Assembly: GCA_018268695.1 (NCBI GenBank)
Contig: JAFDWD010001017.1
Coordinates: 1-6,222 of the forward strand
From: Actinomycetota bacterium
GTDB taxonomy: Bacteria; Actinomycetota; Thermoleophilia; Solirubrobacterales; 70-9
Reading direction: 5' to 3'
DNA: 6,222 bases
Of the stretch, positions 1 through 5,475 are shown piece after piece. Made by a program: the position numbers and the translations under genes. How positions within the stretch are numbered: position 1 is the stretch's first letter; each line of letters opens with the position of its first letter. The notes below the pieces were generated by a model. That model worked only from the letters and a program-made list of their open reading frames with translations. It ran no database searches and had not been told where the DNA came from.

Positions 1-42
1 CCGATCGACCCCGACAGCGCCGCGTTCCGGTTCCTGCTGTAG
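1..42 (+). CDS. C-terminal end of an unidentified + strand gene (partial)
   Basis: Frame 1 from the first base reads PIDPDSAAFRFLL and then a TAG stop. Every one of the 13 sense codons ends in G or C, which matches the codon use of the clear genes in this window and supports a real coding tail cut by the window edge. Thirteen residues are too few to name a family. The gene runs toward the minus-strand block that ends at 311, so the two are convergent. Confidence 0.5.
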   Translation, partial: PIDPDSAAFRFLL

Positions 43-310
43 GGGTGGTGGAAAGGGCCGGCAAGGGACGCCAGGCTTTGCGGCGACCCCGGCCGCCTCA
101 GGAGACGTGCGACAGATGTCGCGAACTCCACACTTCCGTGCGCCTTTCCCGACACCGACGGGAGCGCGGTCGACCTGCGTTATCAATAGGTTCACTCAGG
201 TCGACCGCGTTCCTTGCCGTGGAGCGAACGTGGCTCTATACGCCACTAAGGCCCCACAGGCACGGTGACGAGGCCTCGAACCGCTCCGTCCTGACTCTCG
301 GACGACCGAC
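43..310. other. Convergent intergenic gap
   Basis: The gap lies between the stop of the partial + gene and the stop of the NYN nuclease gene. Its reading frames lack the strong GC third-position bias of the neighbours, and its composition is more even, so I see no gene here. It holds a long inverted repeat (161-213). It also has short complementary blocks, GGCCGG at 56-61 and CCGGCC at 89-94, and a 10-bp palindrome CGAGGCCTCG at 269-278, none of them convincing alone. Since both flanking genes end here, termination is the simplest role for the gap. Confidence 0.5.
161..213. terminator. Long inverted repeat, possible bidirectional terminator
   Basis: The arm at 161-177 (GGAGCGCGGTCGACCTG) is the reverse complement of 197-213 at 16 of 17 positions. 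The one exception (164/210) is a G-U wobble in a + strand transcript. The 19-nt loop (178-196) is AT-richer than the arms. Lying between two converging genes, it could stop or stabilise transcripts from either side. Neither side has a run of T, so it is not a canonical intrinsic terminator. A protein-binding dyad is an alternative. Confidence 0.4.
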
Positions 311-685
311 CTAACCCTCGTCGAGCTGCGCCCGGAACTGCCGACTTGACTCCCCCTGCGCCCCGGCGGCGTGGGCCTTCGTCCGGAGGTCGCGGTCGGA
401 GGTGATCACCACCACCTCGTCCGCCGCCAGCCATTCGGGCAGGCGGGCGAGGATCTCGCGGTCGGCCGCGTCCCGTCCGCCCTCGCTGGCCCAGGCGACC
501 TCGACCCGCTCGGTCTCGATCTCCTCGGACGGCTCGTGCTCGAGCATCACCGTCACCCGCTCCTCCCCGCCCTCGGCCCAGCGGTCGACCTGGGCGACCA
601 GGCGCCGTACCGCCGCACCTCGGTCGCGCCACCAGCCGTCGGGCCGGGACCCGATCACGTTCATCGCATCGACGACGCGGTGCAT
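311..685 (-). CDS. NYN/PIN-like domain protein, probable RNA-acting nuclease
   Basis: This 124-residue protein is a single small NYN (PIN-like) domain, resembling the YacP/NYN group known or predicted to cut RNA using metal-binding acidic residues. It opens with VVDAMNVIGSRPDGWWRDR, where D6 and N9 sit at the first conserved acidic strand. D72 and D75 lie in GGRDAADREIL. The VVVITSDRDLR strand (91-101) carries D97 and D99, and the short end matches the family. No signal peptide or membrane segment is seen, so it should be cytoplasmic. The ATG at 685 lies 6 bp after the chitosanase stop, without a strong Shine-Dalgarno, which suggests translation in the same transcript. The substrate is unknown, and the position after a secreted enzyme gives no functional clue. 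The domain call is firm; nuclease activity is inferred. Confidence 0.87.
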   Translation of the reverse strand: MHRVVDAMNVIGSRPDGWWRDRGAAVRRLVAQVDRWAEGGEERVTVMLEHEPSEEIETERVEVAWASEGGRDAADREILARLPEWLAADEVVVITSDRDLRTKAHAAGAQGESSRQFRAQLDEG

Positions 686-691
686 GGCGCC

Positions 692-1501
692 CTACGGCCC
701 GGTCGCGGACGCCGGGATCTCGTAGCGGTCGCCGTAGGTGTGCCAGACGAGCGGCGGGCGGAGGGCGAGGTTGCCTTCGCGCAGGAAGCGGCGTTGCTCG
801 TCGTCGATGCGGGAGGTGTCGCCGTGCTTGGCTTCCGTCTTCATCTGGGCGCGGCGGACCGAGAGGAACGCTTCGAGGTAGGCGACCTGGGAGCCGCCTT
901 CGGCTGGGGTCGGAGCGGCGGCGATGGCGCGGCGGCGGATGCCGCCGAAGCTGTCGGCGCTCTGGCCGGGGCCGTGCATCACGATCGCGTCGTAGTAGAT
1001 GAACTGGCCGAGGGTGCCGAGACCGTCCGCCTTCGCCCGGCGCACCGCCGGATCGAAGTAGACGCGGTCGAGCTCACGCATCTGCAACCGGCGGAAGACC
1101 GGGTCGTCCGCGGCCCGCTTCCAGGCGGCGACGAAGGGTGGCCCGAGCCCCTTGTGCGACGCCGAGCCATCGACCTTCCGCAGGGCCGGCAGGAAGCGAG
1201 CGAGCGGATTCCCCGGCTCGGCGACGACGTAGGCCCGCACCAGTTCCAGCATGTCCCCCGTGCCCGAGCAGAAGCCGATCAGGCCCGCGGTGTAGCCGCG
1301 ACCGTCACCGATGTCTTCGATGTAGCCGTAGGCGCTGCGCCAGTCGAGCGTCGAGTTCTCGGCGGAGGAGACCAGCTCCATCGCGATCTCCTTCTCACGC
1401 GGAGCGGCGAGCCCGGTCGGGGACGCGGCGTTCGACGAGACGGCGACGAAGGCGGCGAGCGCGAGCGCCAGGACGGCGACGACGGCCGGCCGTGCCTTCA
1501 T
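692..1501 (-). CDS. csn: Secreted chitosanase, glycoside hydrolase family 46
   Basis: This endo-chitosanase should cut beta-1,4 links in chitosan (partly deacetylated chitin, as in some fungal walls) outside the cell. The 269-residue protein has a signal peptide (K2, R4, hydrophobic 7-21, likely cleavage near SNAAS at 23-27) and a full-length GH46 domain from about residue 33. It closely follows the Streptomyces N174 enzyme as I remember it: KEIAMELVSSAENSTLDW, then YIEDIGDGRGYTAGLIGFCS. The expected catalytic acid E48 and base D66 are both present and 18 residues apart, as in N174 (E22 and D40). Further conserved blocks are DRVYFDP (145-151), YYDAIVMHGPG (169-179) and the HGDTSRIDDEQ region (226-235). 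An in-frame upstream extension to 1837 was not used because it would bury the signal peptide. The start codon overlaps the upstream stop as ATGA, so translation is probably coupled to the EEP gene. No clear Shine-Dalgarno is seen. Confidence 0.95.
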   Translation of the reverse strand: MKARPAVVAVLALALAAFVAVSSNAASPTGLAAPREKEIAMELVSSAENSTLDWRSAYGYIEDIGDGRGYTAGLIGFCSGTGDMLELVRAYVVAEPGNPLARFLPALRKVDGSASHKGLGPPFVAAWKRAADDPVFRRLQMRELDRVYFDPAVRRAKADGLGTLGQFIYYDAIVMHGPGQSADSFGGIRRRAIAAAPTPAEGGSQVAYLEAFLSVRRAQMKTEAKHGDTSRIDDEQRRFLREGNLALRPPLVWHTYGDRYEIPASATGP

Positions 1502-2433
1502 CGGCCGAGGATAGCCGAGGGCAAGGCCAGCTCGGCGAAGATCGCGTGGTGGTCGGAGTTCGGCAGCGGCTCGACTTCGTATTCGACTATCCCCCACCTT
1601 TCGTCGGCGAGGATGTGGTCGATCGTGATCGGCGATGGGAGGAGGCTGCCGTCGGCGGGGAAGGTGGCGTCGAGGCCCTTGCCGGCGGTCTCGCCCGCGT
1701 CGCGGTAGCCGCGGTCGACCAGTTCGCGGAAGGGGGCCTGATCGAAGGTGGCGTTGAAGTCGCCGGCGAGGAGCCAGGGCGTGCCGCGGCCGCCCGAAGG
1801 CAGCGTCGAGAGGACTTCTTCCCATTCGCCGACCCACGCCGAGTGGCGAGGGGGGATCGGGTGGACTGCGGCGATGCGGAGGCCGCCGTCCGGGAGAGTG
1901 GCTTCCGCGCGGGCCATCTTGAAGAAGAAGTCGGGCGTGGGCAGGCGGCGCAGCGGATAGGTCGAGTAGATGGCGGTTCCTTGGGCCTGCGGCTCCGGGT
2001 CGAGGACGTGGAACCGGAGCCGTGACCCGATCCCGGCGGCGGCGAGCTCGCGCTCGAAACGCGGGGTGAACTCCTCGATCGTGACGACGTCCGGATGCAG
2101 CTCGTCGACGAGGCGCATGAAGCCCGCGGGGTCCGCGGTGCCGACGTGCACGTTCGCCGCCAGCACCCTCAGCGTCGGGTGTCCCGCCGCGCTGACCGTG
2201 TCGTCACCGAATTGCCGCGGCAGGACGGCGACACCGAGGCAGATCGCGGCCAGTGCCGCGAGCGCCGCCGGGGCCCGCCGCCGAAGCGCGAGCCCCAAGG
2301 CCACGGCCGCCACCGACGCCGCCGCCACGTAGGGCGTGAACGGCATCATCGCCTCCAGCGGATAGCCGGAATCGACGCCGAAGAGGCGGATCAAGGCCCA
2401 CGCGACGAATGGAGCGGTGGCCACCCAGGCCAC
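1498..2433 (-). CDS. Membrane-anchored endonuclease/exonuclease/phosphatase (EEP) family protein
   Basis: This 311-residue protein has three predicted N-terminal membrane segments (about 4-19, 33-50 and 54-71) and then an EEP-fold domain (about 86-303). EEP enzymes are metal-dependent phosphodiesterases acting on DNA, RNA or phospho-lipids and inositols. The expected residues are visible: N94 in AANVHVG, E120/E121 in VTIEEF, H191 in AAVHPIPP, D225 and N227 in AGDFNAT, D272 in TIDHIL, and the D294-H295 pair in NSDHHAIF. The membrane anchor probably places the domain outside the cell, as in related multi-pass EEP proteins, but topology and substrate are inferred. The start is GTG at 2433, with no strong Shine-Dalgarno. 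A CTG at 2460 in the same frame would add a basic N-terminus (LNRQRAATA) and cannot be excluded. The gene follows DUF2277 by 37 bp and overlaps the chitosanase start by 4 bp. Confidence 0.9.
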   Translation of the reverse strand: MAWVATAPFVAWALIRLFGVDSGYPLEAMMPFTPYVAAASVAAVALGLALRRRAPAALAALAAICLGVAVLPRQFGDDTVSAAGHPTLRVLAANVHVGTADPAGFMRLVDELHPDVVTIEEFTPRFERELAAAGIGSRLRFHVLDPEPQAQGTAIYSTYPLRRLPTPDFFFKMARAEATLPDGGLRIAAVHPIPPRHSAWVGEWEEVLSTLPSGGRGTPWLLAGDFNATFDQAPFRELVDRGYRDAGETAGKGLDATFPADGSLLPSPITIDHILADERWGIVEYEVEPLPNSDHHAIFAELALPSAILGR

Positions 2434-2470
2434 CGCGGTTGCGGCTCGTTGTCGGTTCAGGGCCGCGACC

Positions 2471-2743
2471 CTAGGCGGCCGCGAACCGTTTTTCCGAGCG
2501 CGCCTTCGCCTTGGCGGCCTCGACCTCGCGGTTCTTCGGCGGCGCCGTCGTCACCAGCCGCTCGAGCAGCTTCCGGGTCGCCGCCTCGACCTCGGCGACG
2601 GCCTCCTCGAACGCCGCTTCGTTCGCCTGCGAGGGCTTGGTCTGACCGCTGATCTTCCGCACGTACTGCAGCGCCGACGCGTGCGTCTCATCGGCGGTCG
2701 CGGGTGGATCGAAGTTGTGGAGGGTCCTGATGTTTCTGCACAT
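2471..2743 (-). CDS. DUF2277 family protein
   Basis: This 90-residue protein matches the DUF2277 family along its whole length. It begins with the hallmark MCRNIRTLHNFDPPAT, followed by ALQYVRKISGQTKPSQAN (25-42), a helical acidic stretch (43-63), and LVTTAPPKNREVEAAKAKAR (63-82) with a basic alanine-rich end. No function is known for the family, and I see no catalytic motif, signal peptide or membrane segment. The only cysteine is C2. The family is known from many soil bacteria, often as an isolated small gene. Here the ATG at 2743 lies 15 bp after the collagen-like gene's stop and the gene ends 37 bp before the EEP start, so co-transcription is likely, although no good Shine-Dalgarno is visible. 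Confidence 0.92.
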   Translation of the reverse strand: MCRNIRTLHNFDPPATADETHASALQYVRKISGQTKPSQANEAAFEEAVAEVEAATRKLLERLVTTAPPKNREVEAAKAKARSEKRFAAA

Positions 2744-2758
2744 ACGCCGATGGTAGGG

Positions 2759-3526
2759 CTACTGGGGCCTGAGCGGGTAGGGAGAGTCGTTGTAGGCCTG
2801 GAAATAGACGTGATTGGTGGCGAGCGGCGCCGGGGTGTTGAAGGAGACGTTGTCGAAGATCGACACGCCTGGTTGAGAGCCCGGGTTGAAGAACCCGGGA
2901 GTGCAACCGGACATCACGATGCCGAGGTGCAGCTTGTCTTTTTCCTGGACGGTGCAGGTGATCGAGTTCGCCGTCGCGTTCCACTGCATCGTGCCGTGCT
3001 CGGTCGCGATCTGACTACCACCGTCGGTGGCGACGATCGTGTACCTGACGATGCCACCCGCGGCCTGACCCGGGCCGAGCTTGACCGAGAAGAGTTCGGT
3101 GAATCCAGGCGCGTTGAGGGTCATTTCCTTGCTGCCGACGAGGACACCGGTCTCCCCCGGAGGGCCCTGGATGCCCTGTTTGCCTTCGACGCCCTGGGGA
3201 CCTTGGGGTCCCGTCGGCCCGGCCGGTCCCTGCGGCCCGGTCGCGCCCACGGGCCCCCGCGGCCCGGCCGGCCCGCGTTTGCCTTTTTTCCTTTTGCCGG
3301 TATCGAGGAGCGCGCCGGCCTGGAAGGATTCCGATCGATCCCGCTTGCAGACGACGGTCGTCCCCGCCGGGACCACCGTTCCGCCCTTCGTGGCGCAGGC
3401 GTAGACCGTCGGTCGCGAGTTGCCATCGGAGCCGCCCGCGACCGCGTAGGACGTCCCGGCAAGGGCCAGGAACAACGCCAGGAATCCGATCGCGTTTTGG
3501 CGCACGAACCGCGCGGTCCTCCCCAT
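2759..3526 (-). CDS. Membrane-anchored or secreted collagen-like triple-helix protein
   Basis: This 255-residue protein is built like bacterial collagen-like surface proteins. Residues 1-12 are basic; 13-31 are a hydrophobic anchor or signal segment ([19 protein letters not shown]). A short N-domain holds C44 and C60, and a basic patch RKKGKR (79-84) overlaps the start of the collagen stretch. Fifteen uninterrupted Gly-X-Y triplets run from 82 to 126, mostly GPA, GPR, GPQ and GPT, ending GPPGETG. A C-terminal domain of about 125 residues (130-255), probably beta-rich, has C191 and C208. Triple-helix proteins form trimers, and the C-terminal domain is likely the trimer head, though I do not recognise its family. 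The ATG at 3526 is fixed by a strong upstream Shine-Dalgarno. It heads the run of five minus-strand genes and diverges from the oxidoreductase. Role unknown; surface attachment or matrix is plausible. Confidence 0.9.
   Translation of the reverse strand: MGRTARFVRQNAIGFLALFLALAGTSYAVAGGSDGNSRPTVYACATKGGTVVPAGTTVVCKRDRSESFQAGALLDTGKRKKGKRGPAGPRGPVGATGPQGPAGPTGPQGPQGVEGKQGIQGPPGETGVLVGSKEMTLNAPGFTELFSVKLGPGQAAGGIVRYTIVATDGGSQIATEHGTMQWNATANSITCTVQEKDKLHLGIVMSGCTPGFFNPGSQPGVSIFDNVSFNTPAPLATNHVYFQAYNDSPYPLRPQ
2871..2908. repeat. Strong stem-loop inside the collagen-like gene
   Basis: CCCGGGTT (2880-2887) and AACCCGGG (2892-2899) form a perfect 8-bp stem with a 4-nt loop. An outer 5-bp stem pairs GGTTG (2871-2875) with CAACC (2904-2908) around a 4 by 4 internal loop. 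It falls in the C-terminal domain codons for PGFFNPG. It may be a by-product of GC-rich codons, or an internal RNA structure that pauses transcription or shields the 3' end. Confidence 0.45.
3149..3283 (-). repeat. Gly-X-Y collagen repeat coding tract
   Basis: Fifteen consecutive 9-bp units (GGN plus two codons, the second codon often proline) encode residues 82-126 of the collagen-like protein. Such tracts can expand or contract by slippage and recombination. Because GGN and CCN codons are reverse complements, the opposite strand also reads as a Gly/Pro-rich frame, which is a shadow and not a gene. Confidence 0.9.
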
Positions 3527-3530
3527 CTCA

Positions 3531-3538
3531 CTTCCTCC
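3531..3538 (-). promoter_or_regulatory. Strong Shine-Dalgarno of the collagen-like gene
   Basis: On the minus strand GGAGGAAG lies just before the ATG at 3526, with 7 nt between the GGAGG core and the start codon. It decides the start, and it is the strongest ribosome site among the five genes of the block, fitting a first gene of an operon. Confidence 0.8.
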
Positions 3539-3655
3539 AGTCCGGTTTTTGGAAAATTCTTCCGACGCAGCCTAAGCGGCACGGTCAAGGGCTCGGGCCG
3601 GGCGTTGGCGAAACTGCCAGTCGCCGCGGCGGAACGACGCATTTAGCGTGGACGA
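3539..3655. promoter_or_regulatory. Divergent promoter region between collagen-like and oxidoreductase genes
   Basis: The two genes point away from each other across about 129 bp, so promoters for both should lie here. On the minus strand TTGACC (3583-3588) is a good -35 match, but no convincing -10 follows at 16-19 nt; the AT-richer AAGAAT at 3556-3561 lies 21 nt on. On the + strand only a weak AT-rich patch (ATTTAG, 3641-3646) precedes the ATG at 3656 and would imply a very short or absent leader. The promoter positions are therefore tentative. Confidence 0.3.
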
Positions 3656-4090
3656 ATGCCCTACCCGCCGCTCTCCGCGAGCGCCGTCGAGCTGATGGAG
3701 GCCGCCAACCCCGCGGTGCTCGCCACCGTCCGGGACGACGGCTCGCCGCATACGGTCGCCGTCTGGTTCGACTGGGTCGAGGAGCGGGTCCTGCTCAGCA
3801 TGGACGAGAACCGCCGTCGCCTGCGGAACATCGAAGCCAACCCGGCGGTCTCGATCTCGATCCTCGACGGCGAGGACTGGCTGCGGCAGCTGACGCTCCG
3901 CGGACCCGCGACGTTGGAGCCGGACGAGGGCCTGGTCACGGTCGACCGGCTCGCCCGCCGCTACATCGGCACCGACTACCCGATCCGCGACCGTCCCAGG
4001 GTCACCGCCTGGATCCGACCCGAGCACTGGTTCCTGTGGGACGCCCGCGGTCGCGGAGCACCGCTTGCCATCCGCCCGCGCCTGACCTAG
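3656..4090 (+). CDS. PPOX/F420-type split-barrel oxidoreductase family protein
   Basis: This 144-residue protein resembles the pyridoxamine 5'-phosphate oxidase-like split-barrel family. In actinobacteria, members of this size are often F420-dependent reductases, while others bind FMN, heme or F420 without a known reaction. Visible family features are NPAVLATVRDDGSPHTVAVWFDW (19-41), a strand with LLSMDENRRRLRNIEANPAVSISI (46-69), the central ILDGEDWLRQLTLRGPATL part (69-87), and a C-terminal VTAWIRPEHWFLWDA (117-131). The R54/R55 region and N58 occupy the usual cofactor-phosphate-binding area. It has no signal peptide and should be cytoplasmic, probably a dimer. The choice of cofactor cannot be made from sequence reading alone. 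The ATG has only a weak GTGGA upstream. Its last 89 bp overlap the signal peptidase gene on the other strand. Confidence 0.85.
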   Translation: MPYPPLSASAVELMEAANPAVLATVRDDGSPHTVAVWFDWVEERVLLSMDENRRRLRNIEANPAVSISILDGEDWLRQLTLRGPATLEPDEGLVTVDRLARRYIGTDYPIRDRPRVTAWIRPEHWFLWDARGRGAPLAIRPRLT

Positions 4091-4601
4091 GCGGCCTCCC
4101 TCTGAGGGTGAGGACGATCGGGTCGTCGTCCCGGACGGTCGCCGGAGTGAGTGCCCCCGCGAGCCCCCAGATCTGCCAGAGGCAGAGGAGCGCCAGGAGG
4201 ATCGATGCCGCCCCCTCCGGGAGCCTCAGGTAGGTCAGCAGGTATCCCAGGTGCCGCGGCGCCGCGACGACGCCGCCGATGATCGCGGAGACGGGCACGT
4301 GCCAGGGATCGGCGGTGCGGTTGCCGTCGCCTTTGGTGGTGATCGTCCCGTTCGGATGGATCGCCATCAGCCGGTGGCTCACCACGTTGCCGTGCTCGAC
4401 GAAGGAGATCACCTGGCCGACGTGGTACTCGTGTTCTCGCACCACCACCGCGCTTTCCGGCGGGATGGTGGGGATCATCGAGCCGGTGTGCACGACGTAC
4501 ACCCGGTAGGGGAGGTTGCCGGTCTCATGCATCGCGAAGGCGCCCGCCGCGAGCAGGAAGATCACCGCCGCGAGGACGGAGACGGGCCTGGGCCACCTCA
4601 A
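4002..4601 (-). CDS. sipW: SipW-type signal peptidase I (S26B, Ser/His)
   Basis: This membrane peptidase removes signal peptides from exported proteins; the likely substrate is the adjacent TasA-like protein. With the TTG start it has 199 residues: a membrane segment at 7-23, an outer catalytic domain at about 30-115, a second membrane segment at about 132-151, and a basic tail. The nucleophile is S41 in VVHTGSMIPTI. The partner is H76 in VVSHRLM, where ordinary bacterial type I peptidases have lysine, so this is the ER/SipW subtype. TTKGDGNRTADPW (88-100) is the conserved later box. TTG at 4599-4601 was chosen because AAAGGAG lies 5 nt upstream; a GTG at 4617-4619 in frame falls inside a hairpin. 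The last 29 or so residues (171-199) are antisense to the oxidoreductase gene, rich in Arg and Gly, and may not be conserved. The substrate link is inferred from gene order. Confidence 0.9.
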   Translation of the reverse strand: MRWPRPVSVLAAVIFLLAAGAFAMHETGNLPYRVYVVHTGSMIPTIPPESAVVVREHEYHVGQVISFVEHGNVVSHRLMAIHPNGTITTKGDGNRTADPWHVPVSAIIGGVVAAPRHLGYLLTYLRLPEGAASILLALLCLWQIWGLAGALTPATVRDDDPIVLTLRGRPPRSGAGGWQAVLRDRGRPTGTSARVGSRR

Positions 4602-4606
4602 GGCCG

Positions 4607-4613
4607 CTCCTTT
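4607..4613 (-). promoter_or_regulatory. Shine-Dalgarno of the SipW-type peptidase gene
   Basis: AAAGGAG on the minus strand lies 5 nt before TTG (4599-4601). It selects the TTG start over the upstream GTG, which would place this site inside the coding region. Confidence 0.8.
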
Positions 4614-4617
4614 CGAC

Positions 4618-4645
4618 ACCCCGGGATCCCAGCGGATCCCGGGGT
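4618..4645. terminator. Perfect 12-bp intercistronic hairpin between tasA-like and sipW-like genes
   Basis: ACCCCGGGATCC (4618-4629) and GGATCCCGGGGT (4634-4645) are exact reverse complements around a 4-nt loop. In the minus-strand transcript the hairpin begins 14 nt after the TasA-like stop and ends 4 nt before the SipW Shine-Dalgarno. There is no T run after it, so full termination is doubtful. Partial termination, protection of the upstream mRNA's 3' end, or reduced ribosome access to sipW would each make substrate exceed peptidase. Confidence 0.65.
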
Positions 4646-4659
4646 CCGATCGGTCGTGA

Positions 4660-5343
4660 CTACGGTTCGACGCCGACCTGGGTGGCGACGACCTCGTAGG
4701 GCAGCCCGCTGCCCACGACTTTCGACGGTTCGACTTCCGGCGGGTAGGCGTTGAACGGCATTTCCTCCTGGGAGTTGCCGATCCCACCTTTGTAGGTGGT
4801 GTAGCCGAAGGTGAACTTGAACCAGCTGCCCGACCCCGGGCTGAGGTTGGAGGCGACCTTGTACTTGGTGCCCAGCGGCCAGCACCCGGAGGGGCTGAAT
4901 TCGTCGGTCGAGTATTTGACCGAGCCGCAGAAGCCCGACGCCGGTGCCTGGTTGTCGTTCAGGTTGGCCGAGTGGAAGAGCCACCCGCCCGGGTTGGCGA
5001 TCGTGACTTCGCCGTAGCGCCCCATGTTGTTCAGCGCGTGCAACGCTTCGGCGTTGTTGAACACGACCCAGACGTCCTGGTTGTTGTGACCGGTGTTGCT
5101 GTATTCGACCGTGGCGGTCTGCGGTTCACCGGGCAGCAGGTTTTCGAAGTTGAACAGCAACCCGTTCGGGCCACTGCCACCCGAGGTGTGGACGTGGATC
5201 GAGCCGGTGGTGCCGGTGATCTCACCCTGCTTGGCTTCGCTGAAGTAGGCGCCGGTGGCCCCCGTGGCCATCACGACCAGCGCTCCCATCAGCACCAGCG
5301 AGGCGCCGATGGCGCCGATTCGGACCTTGACTGACCTGCTCAA
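4660..5343 (-). CDS. TasA/camelysin-like secreted protein with SipW-dependent-type signal
   Basis: TasA-family proteins are exported, trimmed by SipW and assemble into extracellular fibres; camelysins are metalloprotease-annotated relatives. This 227-residue protein begins SRSVKVRIGAIGASL after the TTG, with a hydrophobic segment (9-26) and then ATGATGAYFSEAKQGEITG. That matches the SipW-type signal, in which cleavage falls just before a Phe/Tyr-rich, Ser/Asp-containing mature start (here near A32-Y33-F34-S35). The mature part has the family pattern: TGSIHV (46-51), LLFNFENLLPGEPQTATVEYSNTG (62-85, like the LKPGD and ENNG blocks of TasA) and VWVVFNNAEAL (91-101). C139 and C154 may form a disulfide bond. 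It is followed by its likely peptidase 58 bp downstream. TTG at 5341-5343 is supported by GGAGGT 6 nt upstream; an upstream ATG at 5403 would add a long basic arm before the signal. No TapA-like partner is visible. Confidence 0.85.
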   Translation of the reverse strand: MSRSVKVRIGAIGASLVLMGALVVMATGATGAYFSEAKQGEITGTTGSIHVHTSGGSGPNGLLFNFENLLPGEPQTATVEYSNTGHNNQDVWVVFNNAEALHALNNMGRYGEVTIANPGGWLFHSANLNDNQAPASGFCGSVKYSTDEFSPSGCWPLGTKYKVASNLSPGSGSWFKFTFGYTTYKGGIGNSQEEMPFNAYPPEVEPSKVVGSGLPYEVVATQVGVEP

Positions 5344-5349
5344 GGCGTT

Positions 5350-5355
5350 ACCTCC
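5350..5355 (-). promoter_or_regulatory. Shine-Dalgarno of the TasA-like gene
   Basis: GGAGGT (within GGGAGGTAA) on the minus strand lies 6 nt before TTG at 5341-5343. It is the main reason to prefer this start, which also gives a normal-length signal peptide. Confidence 0.8.
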
Positions 5356-5475
5356 CGTCTTTCCGTTTTCACGTCGACGTCGGTTTCGCCACTCGCTCTC
5401 CACGGGCCAGGCGACCAGATTGCGGCGCCGCGGGTCTAAGCATCGTCTCCCTTGCGGCGAGCATGAGTATCACGG

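Noticed and set aside
45..314. 89-codon + strand frame in the first gap
   Set aside because: It lacks GC third-position bias and any motif, and it spans the long inverted repeat.
371..1708. 445-codon open frame on the + strand
   Set aside because: It runs antisense to the NYN, chitosanase and EEP genes, whose motifs are clear. The frame is Arg/Gly/Asp-rich with no recognisable domain, a common artefact in GC-rich DNA.
1502..1837. N-terminal extension of the chitosanase to a start at 1837
   Set aside because: It would add 112 Arg/Pro-rich residues before a clear signal peptide and lies wholly over the EEP gene's conserved 3' half.
3081..3404. + strand frame with [15 protein letters not shown] repeats resembling collagen
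   Set aside because: Gly and Pro codons are reverse complements, so the antisense of the real Gly-X-Y tract also reads Gly/Pro-rich. The minus-strand gene has the signal anchor and strong ribosome site.
2417..3646. 409-codon open frame on the + strand
   Set aside because: It is antisense to the DUF2277 and collagen-like genes, has an Arg-rich composition without motifs, and crosses the divergent promoter gap.
4097..4113. CCCT-CTG-AGGG hairpin just after the oxidoreductase stop
   Set aside because: The stem is only 4 bp with a 3-nt loop, has no T run, and lies inside the peptidase coding region; too weak to call a terminator.
4602..4787. N-terminal extension of the signal peptidase to 4787
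   Set aside because: It would overlap the conserved end of the TasA-like gene and add a low-complexity basic arm before the first membrane segment. The TTG has a strong ribosome site.
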